From Whalleya microplaca (Eukaryota; Ascomycota; Sordariomycetes; Xylariales; Xylariaceae), in NCBI GenBank assembly GCA_022497155.1, contig MU385729.1:186001-250000 (forward strand): a DNA stretch of 64,000 nucleotides, read 5' to 3'. Made by a program: the position numbers and the translations under genes. Below are positions 48,556 through 60,780 of the stretch, one piece after another. Each line of letters opens with the position of its first letter. Positions within the stretch are counted from its first letter, which is position 1. The notes beneath the pieces are model-generated. The model did not search any database. It had not been told where the DNA came from and worked only from the letters and a program-made list of their open reading frames with translations.

Positions 48556-50509
48556 ATGACTACAGGTATATACATACATAGCCCTATGTCATCTCACACC
48601 TATCCCACTTCTCCCACTAATGAATGTCCATAACCTAGTACGTGTTTGTGTCTGCGGAGACGAGGGCACCGGCAAGTCAAGCCTCATCGCATCGCTAGTG
48701 AAGGACGTGTTTGTGAGCAACAAGATCCAGCCCGTACTCCCCCAGATCACCATCCCGCCGAGCATCGGAACCCCCGAAAATGTCACCACCACCATCGTCG
48801 ACACCTCGGCGCGTCCGCAAGACCGCACCACCCTGCGCAAGGAGATCCGCAAGTCCAACGTCATCCTCCTGGTCTACTCCGACCACTACAGCTACGAACG
48901 CGTGGCCCTGTTCTGGATGCCCTACTTCCGCTCGCTCGGGGTTAATGTCCCTGTGGTACTGTGCGCCAACAAGTCCGACCTGACCGATAACACCACCCCG
49001 CAAGTCGTCGAGGAGGAGATGCAGCCGGTCATGAGCGAGTTCCGAGAGATCGACTCTTGCATACGCGCAAGCGCCAAGGAGCACGACAACGTGAACGAGA
49101 CCTTCTTTCTCTGCCAGAAGGCCGTCACGCATCCTATCGCCCCTCTTTTCGACTACAAGGAAGGAAATTTAAAGCCGGCCTGTGTATCGGCGCTGAAGAG
49201 AATATTCTATCTGCGCGACAGAGACCAGGATGGTTACTTGAGCGACGATGAGATCCGTGACTTTCAGGCCAAGTGCTTCGACAAGCCCTTGACGCAAGAC
49301 GAGCTTGATAGTATCAAGTTGTCCATCTCGAAGACGGCCCCGGGATCTGATATGGAGAAGGGTGTTGACATGCCAGGTTTTCTGCAACTGAATAAGATTT
49401 ATGCTGAGAAGGGTCGACACGAGACGATATGGATTATTCTCCGCAAATATCACTATACAGACAGTCTGAGCTTAGAGGACAGTTTCATTCATCCTAAGTT
49501 CGACGTCCCAGAGTATGCGTCTGCCGAGCTGAGCCCAGTCGGATATCGCTTCTTCATGGACCTCTTTTTGCTATTTGACAAGGATAATGACGGGGGGTTG
49601 AACGATCACGAGTTAGCTGCCTTATTCGCGCCTACGCCTGGTCCGCCGCAGTCCTGGGCGGAGTCTTCGTTTCCATCATCAACGGTCCGCAACGAGGCCG
49701 GCCATATTACTTTACAAGGATGGCTCGCTCAGTGGAGCATGACTACGTTCCTTGAACCGAAAACAACTCTCGAATATCTCGCATATCTAGGATTCGAGCC
49801 ATCTAATGCTAGAGAATCTCTCACAACGGCCTTAAAGGTAACAAGACCTCGCAAGAGGCGGAGACGGCCTGGTCGTGTTGAGCGTAACGTGGTGCTTTGC
49901 TACATCATAGGTGCGCCGGGCGCCGGCAAATCGTCTCTCTTAGACACATTTCTCAACCGGCCATTTGATCTCCTGTACCATCCGACGATAAAACCTCGGA
50001 GGGCCGTCAACAGCGTAGAGCTCCACGGCGGCAAGCAATGCTACCTGATCCTCGAGGAGCTCGGGGAGCTCGAGCCGGCGATCCTAGAGAACCAAGCCCG
50101 ACTAGACGCGTGCGACCTGATCTGCTACGCGTACGACTCGTCGGACCCGGACTCGTTCTCGCACGTGGTGGACGTGCGCAAGCGGTACCCGCAGCTGGAC
50201 GAGATGCCGTCGATGTACACGGCGCTGAAGGCGGACAAGGACAAGACGACGCAGCGCAGCGAGCTGCAGCCCGACCAGTACACCTCGGGCCTCATGATGA
50301 GCACCCCCGTCCACGTCAGCGTCACCTGGCACAGCATCGGCGAGCTCTTCGTCGCCCTCGCCGAGGCCGCCACCAACCCCAGCACCGCGTTTCCCAAGAG
50401 CGAGGAGCCCCCGCCTGATAGGACCAGCCTGTATCTTGCCCTCGGGGCCACGACGTGTGCGGCCGTCGCCGCGTTCATGATCTGGCGGAGGTCTACGAAC
50501 TCGGTTTAG
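48556..50509 (+). CDS. gem1: Mitochondrial Rho GTPase Gem1 (Miro)
   Basis: Predicted 626 aa in two exons: a 10-nt first exon at 48556-48565 and 48639-50509, with a 73-nt intron (branch-like CACTAAT, acceptor CCTAG). This gives [18 protein letters not shown], the usual Gem1 start, and is preferred over the in-frame ATG at 48620. First GTPase: P-loop GDEGTGKS (10-17) and NKSD (114-117). Two EF-hands: [12 protein letters not shown] (197-208) and [12 protein letters not shown] (317-328). Second GTPase: P-loop GAPGAGKSS (428-436). A C-terminal tail anchor lies at about 600-619, followed by RRSTNSV. It sits in the mitochondrial outer membrane and regulates ER-mitochondria contacts and inheritance. 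The 3' third is GC-rich. Confidence 0.95.
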
Positions 50510-53466
50510 GAGACGCGCTTGAAACTACCTACTTAGCCTATACCTCGGGAACAGCCCCCTCCCCCCTCCTCTTTACCCCCTTTTTCCTATACTCTTTTTT
50601 TTTGTTCGATTGACCAGGTAGGCAGGCAGGCAAACATTCACCACAGGCGCATGCAAGGATTCACGGGGATGGGATGTGATTTATTTGGTTTGCATGAAGT
50701 GTGCGCGTTTTTGTTTTGTTGGTCTGGACGTTGGTTCGATTGCTGGAACTGGAACTGGAACTAGAACCAAACCCCCCGCTGCTCTAGCAGCTTGACTATG
50801 ATACCCCCCATCTCTCTCTCTCTTCTGTCGTTGAGCGTACACGTACCCCTCCTCCGTATTATATAGACAGACAGAGACATTTATTTGTGCTAGTTAATTA
50901 ATAAAATGAACTCGATCCTCGTGGGGTTGTCTCTCTGTGTGTGTGATGTGTGTTTGTCGGTGTTTAGACTACATGGGTTGTTGTGCGGTAGGTTTGGAGT
51001 GTTAGCTTGTTTTTAGGTTGATGGCACTGCGTAGTCAGATAGTCGAAGGAATATGTTTGACATATGAAGTTGGTCTAAGATTCTTGTAGAAAATCTGTAA
51101 TCCCAAGACGTATATTCCAAACTGGAAAATAGGGACTCGAAAGATATGGTTGAGTGAAGCCTGGGTATAGGGTTTGAGCCGATAACCTAGCCCTCAGGAT
51201 CCCCTTTTCTTGTGTAATATGTTGTACTTGTGGGCGTTTGAGTGTGCAAGTTTCACGACGGTATTAGGGGAGGGGAGCCCCTATACCCCTCCTTCAAGGT
51301 ATCAGGCGTATAGACATACCGTTATCGCTACTATACAATATATAACTTCATAAGACCGTATTCTGCAAATCAAGCTAGTAGTGTGCATTGTCATATTTGT
51401 TCTTATTAGCATTTTCTAGTAATCTGGTATCAAGCGAACTGAAATCAGGAGCTGCTCTCAGGGTCGCTAGGACTTCCCATCCTCATGACACTCAGTGTAT
51501 AGAACTGCAAGTACCTGGTAGAGTTTGTGCCTTAATCCTGGGGCCATTGTGGTCCTAGAACAGGACATGTGTATGTTACATTCCACAATATGCATCAAAA
51601 CTACTACCAAATAAGACGGGCTAATGTTGGTTCCATAGACTTAAGAGGGGTAGTATAAATGAATGCTCGTTCGAAATGGAAAATGCTGTTCAAATTTTGG
51701 TGAGAGGCGAGTTATATCTAGGAGTTTCTTGCTATCCAAGGACGTATCATTCATTATGCGTCGCCTGTAGCGTGAAAGTGTCACTATCAACTCTAGAGCC
51801 TGATCTCTCTTCATGAACTTTATCTTCTCCGATAGCTTAGGTTATCGAGAAACCTACCTTAACTTCTCAATCTTAAGATACCAGAGCGATTATCGCTACT
51901 TGTCTACCATACTGAGAGGCCCTGTAGCAGATTACGCTCAATCCTAATTATTTAGTTATACATGAAAGTATCATCTGAACCAGCTCGAAATCCAAGAAAC
52001 GCCAATGGGGACCCGATATAAGCTGAAGAAAACCTCATAGACAACGTCTATACTCGCAATTGTATATAAATAAAGGATGTGGTTCATTCCATGCTCCTTA
52101 AACGTCTCGGCTTCATAATCCGCTTGTTGATTAGAAGCTAGACAGTATTGGAGGACGTGATGACAGTGATGAAGCATGCGATTTCCCATCACCTTCCGGT
52201 AGGATGCGGAAAACTCGAAGGTCCAGATGCTTAAGTGGGTGCCGCCGTAGACTTACAACATGGTCAAACATGACATCGATAAGACCACGAGTGTGGCATT
52301 CAGAAGAGAGCCCCATGACTTCGTTAAATAGCTTTGGAGCTATTTGTATTGAATAGCTCACAACCGATCATTACAACAACCACAGCTATTATCAGATATT
52401 GTGCTGAACTAGGCGGCCTACTGCAGCACTCATGGTTAGAAATCCTGTGGTGTTGCTTAGTCGACAGTCCGAATGGGTAGTTGACGATTTTGAGCATATT
52501 GAATACGTGTAGCATTTACAAACGTGCTTCTCAGTCTCAGTGTCTCGGCAGAATAGTGTGAAACCACATAAAGCTTTAGACAGCAATTATCAAGCTATGC
52601 GTCCATCCAGCGAAGTCCCAGCGTGGGAGCTAATACTAGAACGGTACGGATTTTACTCAGGTGAAGACCTAAAGCGGATTACTACATATCATAATAAGAG
52701 TAACGGAATAATTATTAAACAGTTTTAAATGGACTATTATGAATGAATAACTTCTTTAACTCTTATCACAGTTTTGTATGTTGGCAGGTTGGTAATGCCA
52801 AAGATAACTTCAAGCTGAAATAAAGGCTTAATATGATTGGCTGCTGTGGCCGTGTGGCCGTATTTCATCTCCAGCACGGATTTCGTGATAACGCCAAGAC
52901 GACGGACGAAGACACCGAGTCGAAGCGACCGGGATGTACATACTCCGCAAGCAATCGCAAGCGCGCTGGGGACAAAACCTGGGGATGACTAAGACAAAAC
53001 AGGGACGATTCCAAACAGCGCTGTTGGTATTCGCCGGTCCTCGCCATGTCAGCTCGTCTGGCGGAACTCAAACCACCGCGGGGACTCCACCGAGCCCACC
53101 GTGGAAAGTGGACTGCGGACGCCATCGTCACGATAGCGCGCTGGGTCTGAGGTTTAGCGCGGTCGGACTGTGGGCAACCTCGGCAACACATGATACAGTT
53201 TGCCGAGCTTGGATTTCGATTTCGTCAGCGATGTCTTGCTTTTTGCCATATGACAATTTCTTATTTTCGGGCGTATGTAGCTCCAGAACGCCACGGAGAT
53301 TTTCTGCTGCTCAAAATCTTACCACAACCGACGAGCTGAACGACGAATCTACATACACGTAGTTCCACCAGCTAAATCGCATTTTCCTCTGACCGACTAA
53401 CACCCCTTACGACTACGATCACGAACCGCGCTCGAGCAAATTGCCCCTAGATCACCTCACATCACC
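50510..53466. other. Gene-poor AT-rich region
   Basis: It begins with the gem1 3' flank (polypyrimidine, CTGGAA hexamer repeats at 50743-50760). No protein recognised. The frame at 52934-53362 lies just upstream of the peroxidase and has no family features. Confidence 0.55.
50743..50760 (+). repeat. CTGGAA hexamer repeat, three copies
   Basis: Three exact CTGGAA units and a degenerate fourth (CTAGAA), in the 3' flank of gem1. Confidence 0.7.
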
Positions 53467-54489
53467 ATGGCGCAAGACCAGCCCACAGCGGCGCAGCTCT
53501 CGGAGGTAAAAGACGCCGTGCGCGCGCTCCTGCGCCAACCCGACTACGACGACGGGTCGGCAGGCCCCGTGCTCGTGCGGCTAGCCTGGCACTCCGCGGG
53601 GACGTACTGTGCGGAGACGAAAACCGGCGGCTCGAACGGCGCAGGCATGCGCTACGAGGCGGAGGGCGGGGACCCAGCGAACGCGGGGCTGCAGCACGCG
53701 CGGGCGTTCCTGGAGCCCATCAAGGCGCGGTTCCCGTGGCTCACGTACGCGGACCTGTGGACGCTAGCGGCGGTCGTCGCGGTGAAGGAGATGGGCGGCC
53801 CCGAGGTGGCGTGGCGCGGCGGGCGGACGGACTTCGCGGACGACAGCAAGCTGCCGCCGCGGGGGCGGCTCCCCGACGGCGCCCAGGGCGCCGACCACCT
53901 GCGCTTCATCTTCTACCGCATGGGGTTCGGCGACCAGGAGATCGTGGCGCTGTCGGGCGCGCACAACCTGGGGCGGTGCCACAGCGACCGCTCCGGCTTC
54001 GAGGGCAAGTGGGTCAACAACCCGACGCGCTTCTCGAACCAGTACTTCAAGCTGCTGCTCGCGCACGACTGGAAGAAGAAGAAGCTCGCCAATGGCATGG
54101 AGCAGTTCGTGTACGTGGACGAGGACCTCGAGGCCGAGGACGACGAGGACCCTCCCGAGGAGCTCATGATGCTGCCGACGGACATGTCGCTGTTGTCGGA
54201 CCCGTCGTTTCGTCCTTGGGTCGAGAAGTACGCTGCGGATAAGGACTTGTTCTTTGACCATTTCAGCAAGGTGTTTGCGAAGTTGCTCGAGCTCGGCATT
54301 CGGAGAGATGCCCAGGGGAACGTGATCAATGAGGAGAACGCCGAAGAGGGATATAAGAGTGCACCGAAGAAGAGCGATACTGCTACAGCGCCTGATGATC
54401 AAAGTCCAAAACAGATTGGTCATGAGGCTGCCCCATTGAAGAAAGATAACGAGAAATATCAAAATAGAAAGAATGGTGCCAAATTATAG
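53467..54489 (+). CDS. Haem peroxidase of the cytochrome c/ascorbate peroxidase family
   Basis: Single exon, 340 aa. Class I peroxidase hallmarks are intact: distal site VRLAWHSAG with Arg38, Trp41 and His42; proximal His166 in [12 protein letters not shown]; and Trp182 in [15 protein letters not shown], at the place of the radical-forming Trp of yeast cytochrome c peroxidase. It reduces hydrogen peroxide using cytochrome c or another donor. There is no mitochondrial presequence, so it corresponds to the second, cytosolic peroxidase form known in filamentous fungi rather than Ccp1. An acidic insert ([15 protein letters not shown]) precedes [14 protein letters not shown], and a charged Lys/Glu/Asp-rich tail of about 50 residues extends past the catalytic domain. 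The coding region is strongly GC-rich and gives long antisense frames that are not genes. Confidence 0.93.
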   Translation: MAQDQPTAAQLSEVKDAVRALLRQPDYDDGSAGPVLVRLAWHSAGTYCAETKTGGSNGAGMRYEAEGGDPANAGLQHARAFLEPIKARFPWLTYADLWTLAAVVAVKEMGGPEVAWRGGRTDFADDSKLPPRGRLPDGAQGADHLRFIFYRMGFGDQEIVALSGAHNLGRCHSDRSGFEGKWVNNPTRFSNQYFKLLLAHDWKKKKLANGMEQFVYVDEDLEAEDDEDPPEELMMLPTDMSLLSDPSFRPWVEKYAADKDLFFDHFSKVFAKLLELGIRRDAQGNVINEENAEEGYKSAPKKSDTATAPDDQSPKQIGHEAAPLKKDNEKYQNRKNGAKL

Positions 54490-54787
54490 ACGATAATAGA
54501 GTTGGCTGCTCTCACAAGCCGCAGGAGGGAATGGTATATCATAGTTGTATGATTAAGCAGACATAGATCATAGACTAGGCCATGATATAGAGTCGTGGCA
54601 TGGGTCGAATAGAAATCATAGATGTGTCATGACATCGTGGCATCGTCGATTATTCCATCTATATCAACTCTCATTTCACCTTAGGCGAATTCTCGAGTCT
54701 TGTTACAGCCATGTTTCGGCTATTTCATCCAGTCAGCGTAGGTAGTCAGCTAACTCCCAATACGGTCATCACCCCTTTTGTTAACAA

Positions 54788-56037
54788 CTAATCCTCATCA
54801 TCTTGAATTTCCATAAGTAATTGAGCCCCCTTGCCTCTGCCTTCCCGCTCGGCCTTGATGTTACGCCCTTGGGTCAGCTTCATACTCTCATCGCCATCAC
54901 TATTGACATCATCCTCGTCATCTTCCATGTCCCGGTTCTGAACAGCCTGTGCCCGCTTGATCTTCCGAAGCATAATCTGGTCCGGGTAGAAATCTTTGAT
55001 CGAGACCTCCTATAATAGCAAGTTAATTTCATGGCAAGCATCGAGTATACATGATGAGCGTCACGAACCTCGTTACAGCCTGTCTGGGGACATCTTGCGC
55101 GTCTTCCTCCGTGGTTACCTCTGAGGAACTCCACGATAGACTTCTTCTCGAACGTGTGCTTGCACTTGCGGCTTGTATACGGCTCCTCCATGACCACCAT
55201 AGAAAGCGGGCAGTGAATATCGAGACGTTCCTCTGCTACTATCAAGTCATCATCATCGTCATCAGCCTCAGCTCCGTATTGTGTAAACCACTTAGACGCA
55301 TCCGGTAACGGCTTCCCATCGCTTCCATGCGCCGCATCGTGCCACAGGCGCTTGAAGCCGACGTAGTCGTTATTCAGCCCATATTTCTCATACAGTGTCT
55401 TCGATGCGTAGACCGCAGCCGCTTTGTCCTTCTCCGCCTCCAGCAATCTCAACGGACCCGTGATCTCAGGTGGCGCATCCATCATATTATCCTCCTCATC
55501 CTCATCCTCCTCACCCCGGTCTGCTCGTCTGGGCACCGCATTCGCGCTCTCGAGCTCCGCCTTCCGCACCGTCTCCTGCAGCGCGGCGCGCCCGTCCTCA
55601 AGCTCGATCGTGAGGTCAATAACCTCGCGAACGGCCTGGTCGCATTTCTCAGTCACCTGGGGCACGTCGGCCCTGAGCGCGAGCACGGCCTTCTCGACGG
55701 CGCGCTCGCGGTCGTTCTTCTCGCCGTCCTCGCCGCGCTTCTCCTGGAGTCTCTTCAGCGTCTCCTTGCGGTCCGTGTACGTGTCATTGATGTCGCGCAC
55801 GCTGTCGCCGAGGAGCTTGAGGCTCTGCTTCAGCTGCGCCTCGTACTTCCGCGTGTCCTGGTTCGTAGACAGCTCCGCCAGTGCGCGCCGCGCGGTCGTG
55901 TTGAGGGGGCAGGAGGGGGGTTCGTAGTCTGGGAGCTCGGCTGGGCCTTGGGACTGCTGCTGGGTGTGGGAGGTTGATGAGGTGCTGGGTCGTTGGCGTT
56001 TGCGCTCGAGGCCGGAGAGCAGGCGTCGGCTGGACAT
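54788..56037 (-). CDS. nse2: SUMO E3 ligase Nse2 (Mms21), Smc5/6 complex
   Basis: Predicted 396 aa in two exons (56037-55069, 55009-54788), intron 59 nt. It has coiled-coil N-terminal helices (KYEAQLKQSLKLLGDSV, ETLKRLQEKRG) that in yeast dock on Smc5. A SP-RING follows at about 276-323 with CPLSM, Cys292 and His294 in CKHTFEK, and CPQTGC. The last exon gives VSIKDFYPDQIMLRKIKRAQ. It attaches SUMO to proteins during DNA repair and replication-fork maintenance. The acceptor region reads TAGGAG, so two acceptors three bases apart would yield NEEV or NEVS. It is longer than yeast Mms21 (267 aa), with acidic insertions and an acidic tail ending EIQDDED. Confidence 0.9.
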
Positions 56038-56631
56038 GTTGGAGTTAATTCGGCGAGTATACTCAGAACTGCATAATAGTAGTCAGAATGACCATAGATT
56101 CGTTCAGTCAACAGAGGCAGTCTGTATCAGTTGCTGTTTGCAGTCGGCGATTTTCACAGCCTTTCTTAGGTAGATATAGTAGCTAAAAAGTGCAGCACGC
56201 GTCCGTCGCGTCTGGTACGTACTGTAATGCGTACACAGTGCTAATTGATGAATTCAGCCACGTAAATCTCTATACATACTGCATTACGTACTGTCGGCAG
56301 CCCCGCCTTTTAAAGTTTCTCCAGTTTATCTCGTAGTCTGGCAGCTGTCTGGACGATCAAGGCAGCAAGGAACCGAAGATCGGCCATTCTGCCATCCTAC
56401 AACAGTTAGGTAAAATGTTAATATGGGAACTCACAACTCAACCACAAGAAGGGCTCTTTATTAATAAGTTCATTGCTCATTCTTTCTGTTCTTTATAGTC
56501 ATTACCACCCCAATTAAATGCTTTTCGACCCCGATTTGACCGTTCTATCCCTATAACGATACAGTAGCTTACCCTGCCGCAATTGCATCCTTAATAAATG
56601 TTGTACACATGAGCCAAGAGACTGTTTCAAT
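56038..56631. other. Intergenic region
   Basis: 5' flank of nse2 and 3' flank of the next gene. AT-rich, no gene seen. Confidence 0.6.
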
Positions 56632-57816
56632 CTAATAGTCAGAATCCTGCTGGCCGTAGTCGCTCTCACTCATTTGCCCATCGTTTCCAGTTAATTTACC
56701 ATGGACTGCATACAGCGCCTTGAGCCACATATTAAACGAGGCTTCCATCGACCTTTTCTGGTCGTTTTCTAATGACAACCCCTGAACCCCGTCTCGGAGC
56801 TTCTCATAAGCCTCGATCATAACCCAGATCTGCAACGCTGAAGTCTCGTTGCTGGGTTGAAGGGGGGACCCGCTCACAGCCGAGGACAGCTCCCGAGTGA
56901 GAAGGTCAAAGCAGAGCGGTAAGCTCGGATCCTCGGGCGAGGAGGATATAATTGGAGGAGTCGGCTGTTCGCTCCCGCTAATGCGTAGCGGCGAAACCGG
57001 TTCATGCGGCAGGGGAGCCGGCTTGAAGCAGACGTCCTCATCGTACGCCACCAGCGTCCCATCGTCAGAATTGGGCGATTCTATCATTCGTGGGCTCTCG
57101 GGGAATTTCCTGGGCGTATCTTCGAACTGGGGATACTCCGGGATAGGGTAGGTCCGCGTATCTGTGATGTAGTGTCCCCCCGGCGATTCGGGGACCTCGT
57201 CGTTCAAGAGGGCGCAACGTGATTCCAGTAGCGCTCTATATGATTCCGCAATAATCTCAACGCTCGACATCCTCCGGGCCGCAATCTCGTCCCGAGCTGA
57301 GGCTTCTTCCAATTGCCCAATGTGCAGGACAGGCGTCTTTGCGTACCGTCTTGTTAGCGAGGACGTGGATGTGTGAGCGACGCTAGGGCAATCCGAGCCC
57401 CGGCTCAGCGGCAATCTCGGGCTTGCATCATTGATAGTGAGATGTGCAAACTCAGGCACAATGTTTACAGAGTGTCGGAATGGCTTTTTGGGCCTTGTAG
57501 CAAGGAAGTCATGATAGAGATCTCCTTTTTCGTATTGCTCAGACCATCTGACGTTATGCCGGACAGGTCGTGCTAGTGGAGGTGCTTGTTTTTCAGGAAG
57601 TGCTCTAACTGTGCTGGACGTCTTCAGATGTTCCTGTGTTGGCTTGCTGTATTTCTGAACATCGTCATAATCAGGCTTATGAGACCGTTGTTGTGAGCCA
57701 ATTTTCTGGAGTTTCCTTCTCAACTTTTTGCCTTCCGACTTTACAGTTCCAGGTACTGTTGCTGTAAGTCCCCTATACCAATCCATTGTAAACAAGACTG
57801 GGACGGTGTGAGGCAT
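56632..57816 (-). CDS. Uncharacterised disordered protein
   Basis: Single exon, 394 aa; translation may instead start at the second Met (57786, MDWYRGLTATVPG), which has a more typical conserved-looking N-terminus. A basic stretch (KKLRRKLQK) is followed by a long Pro/Ser/Glu-rich region with repeated ESP motifs (VPESPG, FPESPR, MIESPN) that could be phosphorylation sites. A helical C-terminal region (LQIWVMIEAYEKLRDGVQGL, MEASFNMWLKALYAVHGKL) follows. The end is acidic and Tyr/Gln-rich (SESDYGQQDSDY). No signal peptide or transmembrane segment. I recognise no family with an assigned function. The single long frame and consistent composition support a real gene. Confidence 0.78.
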   Translation of the reverse strand: MPHTVPVLFTMDWYRGLTATVPGTVKSEGKKLRRKLQKIGSQQRSHKPDYDDVQKYSKPTQEHLKTSSTVRALPEKQAPPLARPVRHNVRWSEQYEKGDLYHDFLATRPKKPFRHSVNIVPEFAHLTINDASPRLPLSRGSDCPSVAHTSTSSLTRRYAKTPVLHIGQLEEASARDEIAARRMSSVEIIAESYRALLESRCALLNDEVPESPGGHYITDTRTYPIPEYPQFEDTPRKFPESPRMIESPNSDDGTLVAYDEDVCFKPAPLPHEPVSPLRISGSEQPTPPIISSSPEDPSLPLCFDLLTRELSSAVSGSPLQPSNETSALQIWVMIEAYEKLRDGVQGLSLENDQKRSMEASFNMWLKALYAVHGKLTGNDGQMSESDYGQQDSDY

Positions 57817-60062
57817 TCGAGCAATATACCTGGATATATGCGCACGCAGAATTTGGTGCGATATGGCAAAAGGAAAATTGACAAGCAGAGTCGAGAATGA
57901 AGACGAGCTTTTTACTTAACTACTATCAAGGCATAGCAAAGGCTTTAGAACGGTGACGTTGGGGGTATGATGGGATGGTTGTAGTTGGACCAATACGAAA
58001 ACCGGATTTGCATAGCCCCTAGTCGTTTGGGTGGCATGCCAACATACCAGGAATAGCTTACCTGCATATGTAATGCTCCATCGTGATGGGCACGCAACAA
58101 TAACTTTTAATGGGGCGGTCAACAGCGCAGCCTTGCCACCCGAATCTGTACCAGGGGAATGTTCAAGAGAAAGTTCCCCCAAGCTAAAGATCTCTTCGCT
58201 TCAAGCTATTGAATTATAGGACAATCTAGGCTTCAGTATCGGATGCTCGAGTTGAACTACCTTAGGTAGTGCGCGACCAACGGTTTGTGGAGAGAGGACT
58301 GAAGCGGGGACGCAGGGAAAAGTCAAGGAATAATCCAGGCCAAGAATAGAGACCTCCTACATAGTGCATATGCACTCGCTGCGTGGTGGTGCGCCGTGGT
58401 GGTGCTGCGTGGTGATGCATGGTGAGCATTGACGATACGAGCCCACCCCGGCTTGCGTGGCAGCCTGGTTCGAACCCGTAGGGCTTCTTTGGGTATCTAG
58501 GGCTGAATGGGGAGATTTCCAAGAGATGGCCTAACCTCCTGGGGCCAGGCGTTGCAATAGTCCACTCCGTATTCACATCAAAGGCTCTTTTTTTTTTCAG
58601 ACGATCGAGAAGCTCCCAAGCGGGCGATTAGCCGATGCCACCCTACAGATATTGTGAATCCTACCGGCTCCCGGTCTCCACTCTTGCCGGTGACTTCCGA
58701 TACCGCAATCCTGAGGACCTCTACTATCTACACAATGTACTACACAAAAATGGATCTAATAGGTTCGTGCAGGTCTCGAGGAACCGAAAAGCTAAGATTG
58801 CCCGCATTGCCCATGCACGATGTGCGGATATAAAGGCATTCTGATCTAGAACACTTGGAAAGATCAACCAATCATACACAAGCTAGACCCTGGCAGAAGC
58901 CTTCTTACCTGCATCTGATCGATTCGCTGGGAGAAAATATTTGCTTTCGAGTGTTAGGACGAAGGGTCTGAAAAAGACGTCATGCTGATGTAGCGAATCT
59001 ACAGTCAAGCAATACATTGCATATGTACCTACAATAATCCAATGGTCTGCCTAGCTTCCACAAGGTGGCTGTTCCGGCTAAGCGGATATGTGACTTCCAA
59101 GAGAAGGCTCTAAAGCTTGCTGCTTTAGTGTTTGATCTTTTGAAGCTATATAATGTTGGCCTCCAATGCGTACTCTCCCAAAGTGCCATATGGTAACAAG
59201 AGCTCATCAAGGTGAAACTGTACCTTGGTGGGGGCTAGAAACTGCTGTTATCAGGAGAATGATGCGCATACCTAATAATAGTCACGGTTACAACCCAGGG
59301 GGCCTGGCGTACCATTATGCGGCTTATTCATTGTACGCGCCTAGTGCCTAGTTCACCGACCACAACGATGATGGGACAGCCTACCTACAGGTCAGCAGGC
59401 CGTCGTCCCATAAGTACCGAGTGCGACCACAATCTTATCAGGTTAGGTAAGGCTAATGCTACTCTAAATCATGTTGGGAGAACTGTTGCTTAGAAGAGGA
59501 TTGAATGCGACGCTTATGTTCTTCTATCTTTTATTTATATCCACCAACCGGCCGTCTAGAGCCTCGGGTCGGCTTATTACCATCTGACTATCTTGTGTCG
59601 AGAGTCAGATAGAATGTATTCCAGATATTTCTAAAAAGATAGCTTCGTGGCACAGCAATGGAGCCTTGTATCACGGTATCACAGAAACTTCCCCTCAGAA
59701 TCAGATTAAGTCGAACCAAGGCTCGGCTGTGATGTTGACTGCAGATCAAGAGATAAACATACTCAAGTCATTAGCCTAGAAGTATCAGCGCGTATGTAAG
59801 TCGGGAATATATCCCGATGGTAATTAAATAAGTCATTTAAAAGTTGATTAATATGCAGGAACAGCTCTACCTCGTGGGCATCTCTTTTACTTGTAAGGCT
59901 ATCATGTATAGGTAAGGGTTACTTGTAGAGGATTGAGCTTTCGATAACGAGATGCAATGCCGCTGCCGAAGTTCTCACTTACAAATTGGCGGGGCATGGA
60001 TCGCACTCCTTCTTTGGTATGAGCTCGTGAAGGCAGCGTAGAGGTTGCCCCCAGCTTGTCGA
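57817..60062. other. Intergenic region, no supported gene
   Basis: Short frames only. It includes a GTGGTG-rich stretch near 58380-58425 and a TTCGAACC palindrome near 58470 that does not fold as a tRNA. Nothing recognised. Confidence 0.55.
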
Positions 60063-60780
60063 TTATCGATGCGCACGGAGTCGACTTGAACGTGACCAAG
60101 TATTTGGAATGATGAAACCTAACAGAATAATAGGACTCAAGCAGCCCGTCATTGACCAGAGTATCGTAGCGAGCACGACGAGGCTCATCGCCACCAAGTA
60201 TGAGAGGCCGATGTTTTTGATTACCCAAGTAAGAATCAAGAAAGCCACGACTACGGTATAATGTAGCCATTCGTCGTTGAGGGAAATACCTAGCAAATAT
60301 ATGATACTGAAAACGGATGAATGTGGTCGGCTTCAGAGCTCACAGGTGAGATGTTTAGAGGCTTTTCAACATATAGTCACCTGGGGGAGATTACGTAAGA
60401 GATAACTTATGATTACAATTGAGACTCTTAATGGTAGATAGAACCTAGTAAGCTGGTCTTAAACTATGATAGTACAAACACTCAGTCATTGTATGAAAAC
60501 CAAAATGCATTCCGTAAGTGATTGAAGAAGGATATTGTTACTTAGACACCACAGCTGTGATTCTACTCCGGACTTGTTGCGATCTTGTAAAATTGGAATG
60601 ATGTTGAAAAAAGTGATGGTATATCGCCGTCGATTCCGGGAGTCTGGGGCTGTAAGCAGGTTGCATTAGATCCATGTAAGCAATCGACATGGAAGGATTG
60701 AATTGTGGATCCCATGATGAAGCCGGCGAACCATTGAGACCCATCACAGGATTTGAAAAGCTTCCATTTTCTTTACTCAT
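60063..60780 (-). CDS. Possible small membrane protein
   Basis: Tentative two-exon gene, 160 aa: exons 60780-60542 and 60306-60063 with a 235-nt intron (donor GTAACA, acceptor TTTTCAG) that keeps phase. Exon 1 starts MSKENGSFSNPVMGLNG and is Ser/Pro/His-rich and soluble. Exon 2 holds two hydrophobic segments (YTVVVAFLILTWVI and SYLVAMSLVVLATILW), then ILLGFIIP and a basic tail. This soluble-then-hydrophobic layout is coherent across the splice, which supports it. There is no homology I recognise, the intron is rather long, and further exons are possible. Confidence 0.4.

Noticed and set aside
48620..48638. In-frame ATG at 48620 as the gem1 start
   Set aside because: It lies inside the proposed first intron; the spliced start at 48556 gives the family-typical N-terminus.
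52934..53362. 142-codon frame upstream of the peroxidase
   Set aside because: Composition not protein-like and it lies in the presumed promoter; no homology recognised.
53764..54462. 232-codon antisense frame in the peroxidase gene
   Set aside because: Shadow of a GC-rich coding region; His/Arg/Val-rich with no domain.
55327..55977. 216-codon antisense frame over nse2
   Set aside because: Overlaps a well-supported SP-RING gene and has Leu/Arg-rich shadow composition.
58440..58530. GGGTTCGAACC sequence resembling a tRNA T-loop
   Set aside because: The flanking bases do not form a T-stem and no cloverleaf can be drawn.
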